This document shows positions 62,173 to 64,000 of a DNA stretch of 64,000 nt, piece after piece (the stretch's first letter is position 1; each line of letters begins with the position of its first letter). The notes under the pieces were generated by a model. The model worked only from the letters and a program-made list of their open reading frames with translations. It was not told the origin of the DNA and ran no database searches. Source of the stretch: Crenobacter oryzisoli (GTDB taxonomy: Bacteria > Pseudomonadota > Gammaproteobacteria > Burkholderiales > Chromobacteriaceae). A program made the position numbers and the translations under genes. Location: contig NZ_JAUEDK010000025.1 of the NCBI RefSeq assembly GCF_030385785.1, positions 1 to 64,000 of the forward strand, in the 5' to 3' direction.

Positions 62173-63897
62173 ATGAGTTCAGAGCGGATCATTCACCTTG
62201 CAGACCTAACGTTCATCCATAACAGCCTGCAGGGGCTACGCGGTGACATCAAGGTTGTCTACGACCAGGTAGATGGTGTGGGTCAGGAACTGTCAGTTAC
62301 CCGCTCTGACCTGGCGAGCCTCTGGCAAGAGTTCAGGGAGTTTGTCGCGGCCGACCTCAAAGCCAAGGAACTACACCTAGCAGAAACCCGACAGGTGAAG
62401 ATACGTCAGGAACTGGATACTAAATTTGGCTACTACGGCGAAGTTCGACGGCTTGCTACAGGTGTATTGCAGGCTGCTGATATCAGCCTTGTACGCCAAG
62501 ATACGCTGACAACGGCTACTGAGGAAATCATGCTAGCTGCACCGGGTTACTGGTTAGCCCCTGCCCTAGTCGCTTTGGGTGCTTGGCTGAACGACAAACA
62601 AGAACTCGCCAATAAAGCATTGCACGAAGCAATTCGTCGTGACGACGAAAAGACCTCACTGTTCCTCGCATTGATTTGCCGCAGAGCCCAACGCGCTAAC
62701 GCGTGCCGTACCTGGCTTGACCGTTACTTTGGACAACAAGACCCACTGCAGCTTGATCGCCAGACGGTGGTATTGGTAGATGCATTAGCCAGTGGGGTAT
62801 TCGGTTCGGATGTCCGCAACCATTGCTCCCAACGCATTGAAGGCTGGGTTGATGAACTATCTCAGCGTGTTGGTTTCATTGACGAGCAACGCCAGCAATG
62901 GAATGCAGCCCTCCGATCAAAAATCCCGACAACCGACCATGGCAACCGGTATACGTACCTAAAACAGTACAGTCCAACTTGGTCAACCCTAAATGACGTT
63001 CTCAATGGCGCTACATTGCATGAAGTTGTCCGAGATTATTTCCACAATATTTTTGATGGATTTATCGTCCCGGCCCCTAATCTGCTCGCGGCAGTAGATG
63101 ATCTGCTAAGCAAGCTGGTTAAAAATTTTGATGATGAAGAACTGCCATTGCGTCGTGATGAGCGCCTATGTCAGCTGATCATCGACGAACTGGGCGATAG
63201 GCAAGCTGCGAAAAATCGATATGACTTAGAATGTAAGGCACTTGATGAAAATGTCAGCTTCATGCAATTACTTACAAATGCAGCCATGCATCCAGAAACA
63301 TCACATGCATCGCGAGCCACGCAACGATATTCCGTTTCACTGTCCCGTCACTGGATCAAAGATGCTCACCAAGACTTAGCAGCCAGCACTCGTGCTGCAG
63401 TGCCCCAGCAAATCGAAATTTCGATTGAAAACTGGCAAGGCACAACGAAAAATGGTGAAAACGAAACAGAGCTAAGCTCATCTCTGAGCAACCACATTGA
63501 GCAGCGTAAGGCTCAGGCATTGGCTGCTGTAAAGCTTGGTTTCAAGCACTGGGCAGCCATTGTGTTCGGGATTGGTTTTGTACTGCTAGGTCTGCCTTCG
63601 CTGAATTATTTATTCCTAGCACTTGGCGCAGGGTGCTTGATTTGGTTCTTCTCAGCTCGTTCAAAAATAACTCAAAAACGTAAAAAAATTGAGCAGGACT
63701 TTGCTCGACTTAAAGAACAGTCACTTCAGATTCTGAAAGCCTGTCTTGCTGAAACCGTCGAGTATCGACGCGACTTTGTACAACGAGATGAAAAGGCGCC
63801 TGAAGTTACAGCTCTATTGGATGGAATTTCACCAGAGCAATACGTGCTTTCGTCCCACGACTCCACGCGCCAAGTAATGGCAAAACCAATCGTATAA
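62173..63897 (+). CDS. unknown 574-residue membrane-anchored helical protein
   Basis: The protein is mostly alpha-helical. Residues 20-85 may form a coiled coil. Residues 120-190 resemble TPR/Sel1-like helical repeats (Tyr-Trp-Leu-Ala-Pro-Ala-Leu-Val-Ala-Leu, then Arg-Arg-Asp-Asp-Glu-Lys-Thr-Ser). Two adjacent membrane helices lie at about 460-476 and 478-494, followed by a basic coiled coil (about 497-535). It is probably an inner-membrane protein with both large parts in the cytoplasm. No enzyme motif was found. It lies between two other island genes, with spacers of 2 and 10 bases. Confidence 0.65.
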   Translation: MSSERIIHLADLTFIHNSLQGLRGDIKVVYDQVDGVGQELSVTRSDLASLWQEFREFVAADLKAKELHLAETRQVKIRQELDTKFGYYGEVRRLATGVLQAADISLVRQDTLTTATEEIMLAAPGYWLAPALVALGAWLNDKQELANKALHEAIRRDDEKTSLFLALICRRAQRANACRTWLDRYFGQQDPLQLDRQTVVLVDALASGVFGSDVRNHCSQRIEGWVDELSQRVGFIDEQRQQWNAALRSKIPTTDHGNRYTYLKQYSPTWSTLNDVLNGATLHEVVRDYFHNIFDGFIVPAPNLLAAVDDLLSKLVKNFDDEELPLRRDERLCQLIIDELGDRQAAKNRYDLECKALDENVSFMQLLTNAAMHPETSHASRATQRYSVSLSRHWIKDAHQDLAASTRAAVPQQIEISIENWQGTTKNGENETELSSSLSNHIEQRKAQALAAVKLGFKHWAAIVFGIGFVLLGLPSLNYLFLALGAGCLIWFFSARSKITQKRKKIEQDFARLKEQSLQILKACLAETVEYRRDFVQRDEKAPEVTALLDGISPEQYVLSSHDSTRQVMAKPIV

Positions 63898-63907
63898 GGA
63901 GCATGCC

Positions 63908-64000
63908 ATGGCACGAGAATTTCTCAACTCCCAGCAAGCGTCGGACAAAACACAGGATTTAGTTGAGGCTCTTGCACCTGCACCCAATACTCCGACCGAG
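63908..64000 (+). CDS. start of third island operon gene (cut by window end)
   Basis: ATG 63908 is preceded by AAGGAG at good spacing. Only 31 residues are visible (Met-Ala-Arg-Glu-Phe-Leu-Asn-Ser start), with no motif. It follows the previous stop by 10 bases, so it is the third member of the operon. Confidence 0.6.
   Translation, partial: MAREFLNSQQASDKTQDLVEALAPAPNTPTE

Overview
The window is a GC-rich bacterial chromosome segment. It is most likely from a betaproteobacterium of the Neisseriales/Chromobacteriaceae type. That placement is inferred from gene content and arrangement: minC-minD-minE followed directly by oxyR, a polyhydroxyalkanoate phasin, a complete L-Ara4N lipid A operon, and the order S4 protein / PHP phosphoesterase / yciO / site-2 protease / trpS / scpA / scpB / rluB / greB. 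No database search was possible.

Layout. 0-0.3 kb holds the tail of an IS4-type transposase. 0.3-8.3 kb holds a WbuC-type cupin gene and a seven-gene lipid A aminoarabinose operon (arnT, arnE, arnB, arnC, two separate genes for the halves of ArnA, arnD). 8.4-15.3 kb holds a CBS-BON protein, a four-gene ABC exporter operon (ATPase, HlyD-type adaptor, outer-membrane factor, FtsX-type permease) and a convergent ABC-2 exporter pair. 15.5-19.3 kb holds a flavin ferric-reductase-like membrane protein and a rearrangement scar, where a headless GGDEF gene and a headless sensor-kinase gene meet 5' end to 5' end. 19.3-28.7 kb holds an amino-acid permease, an NAD-linked formate dehydrogenase operon ending in a formate channel gene, a HAD phosphatase with a YbaK-type deacylase, and a LysR regulator. 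28.8-33 kb holds coq7, ppa, a LysR gene coupled to a degenerate dehydrogenase-like gene, and phaP. 33.3-36.1 kb is minCDE-oxyR.

36.2-46.7 kb is mostly one minus-strand housekeeping run: GNAT, aminotransferase, greB, rluB with a nine-copy 21-residue repeat, scpB, scpA, trpS with iron-sulfur-type cysteines, an M50 protease, a YciO/Sua5 protein, a PHP phosphoesterase and two small proteins. A divergent marR lies within it. 46.7-47.8 kb carries four copies of an unexplained intergenic repeat around a NadR-like kinase gene. 47.8-54.7 kb holds ansA, a glycerophosphodiesterase gene and a polyamine ABC operon (potFGHI order) with a small inverted-repeat element inside it. 54.7-60.7 kb holds a GFA-family protein, an MHYT-GGDEF-EAL protein, a macrodomain gene with apparent compensating frameshifts, and a DUF3300/DUF2950 pair.

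From about 60.9 kb the character of the sequence changes. The 5' half of a tRNA-Gly is followed by long imperfect direct repeats, about 700 bases without a convincing gene, then visibly AT-richer genes in an operon of unknown function (a 158-residue protein, a 574-residue protein with two C-terminal membrane helices, and the start of a third gene). This looks like the edge of a genomic island and is the best candidate in the window for an undescribed system. Two further cross-cutting observations are TGGCCGAA-type inverted repeats sitting between four convergent gene pairs, and the ~90-bp repeat family around 46.7-47.8 kb.
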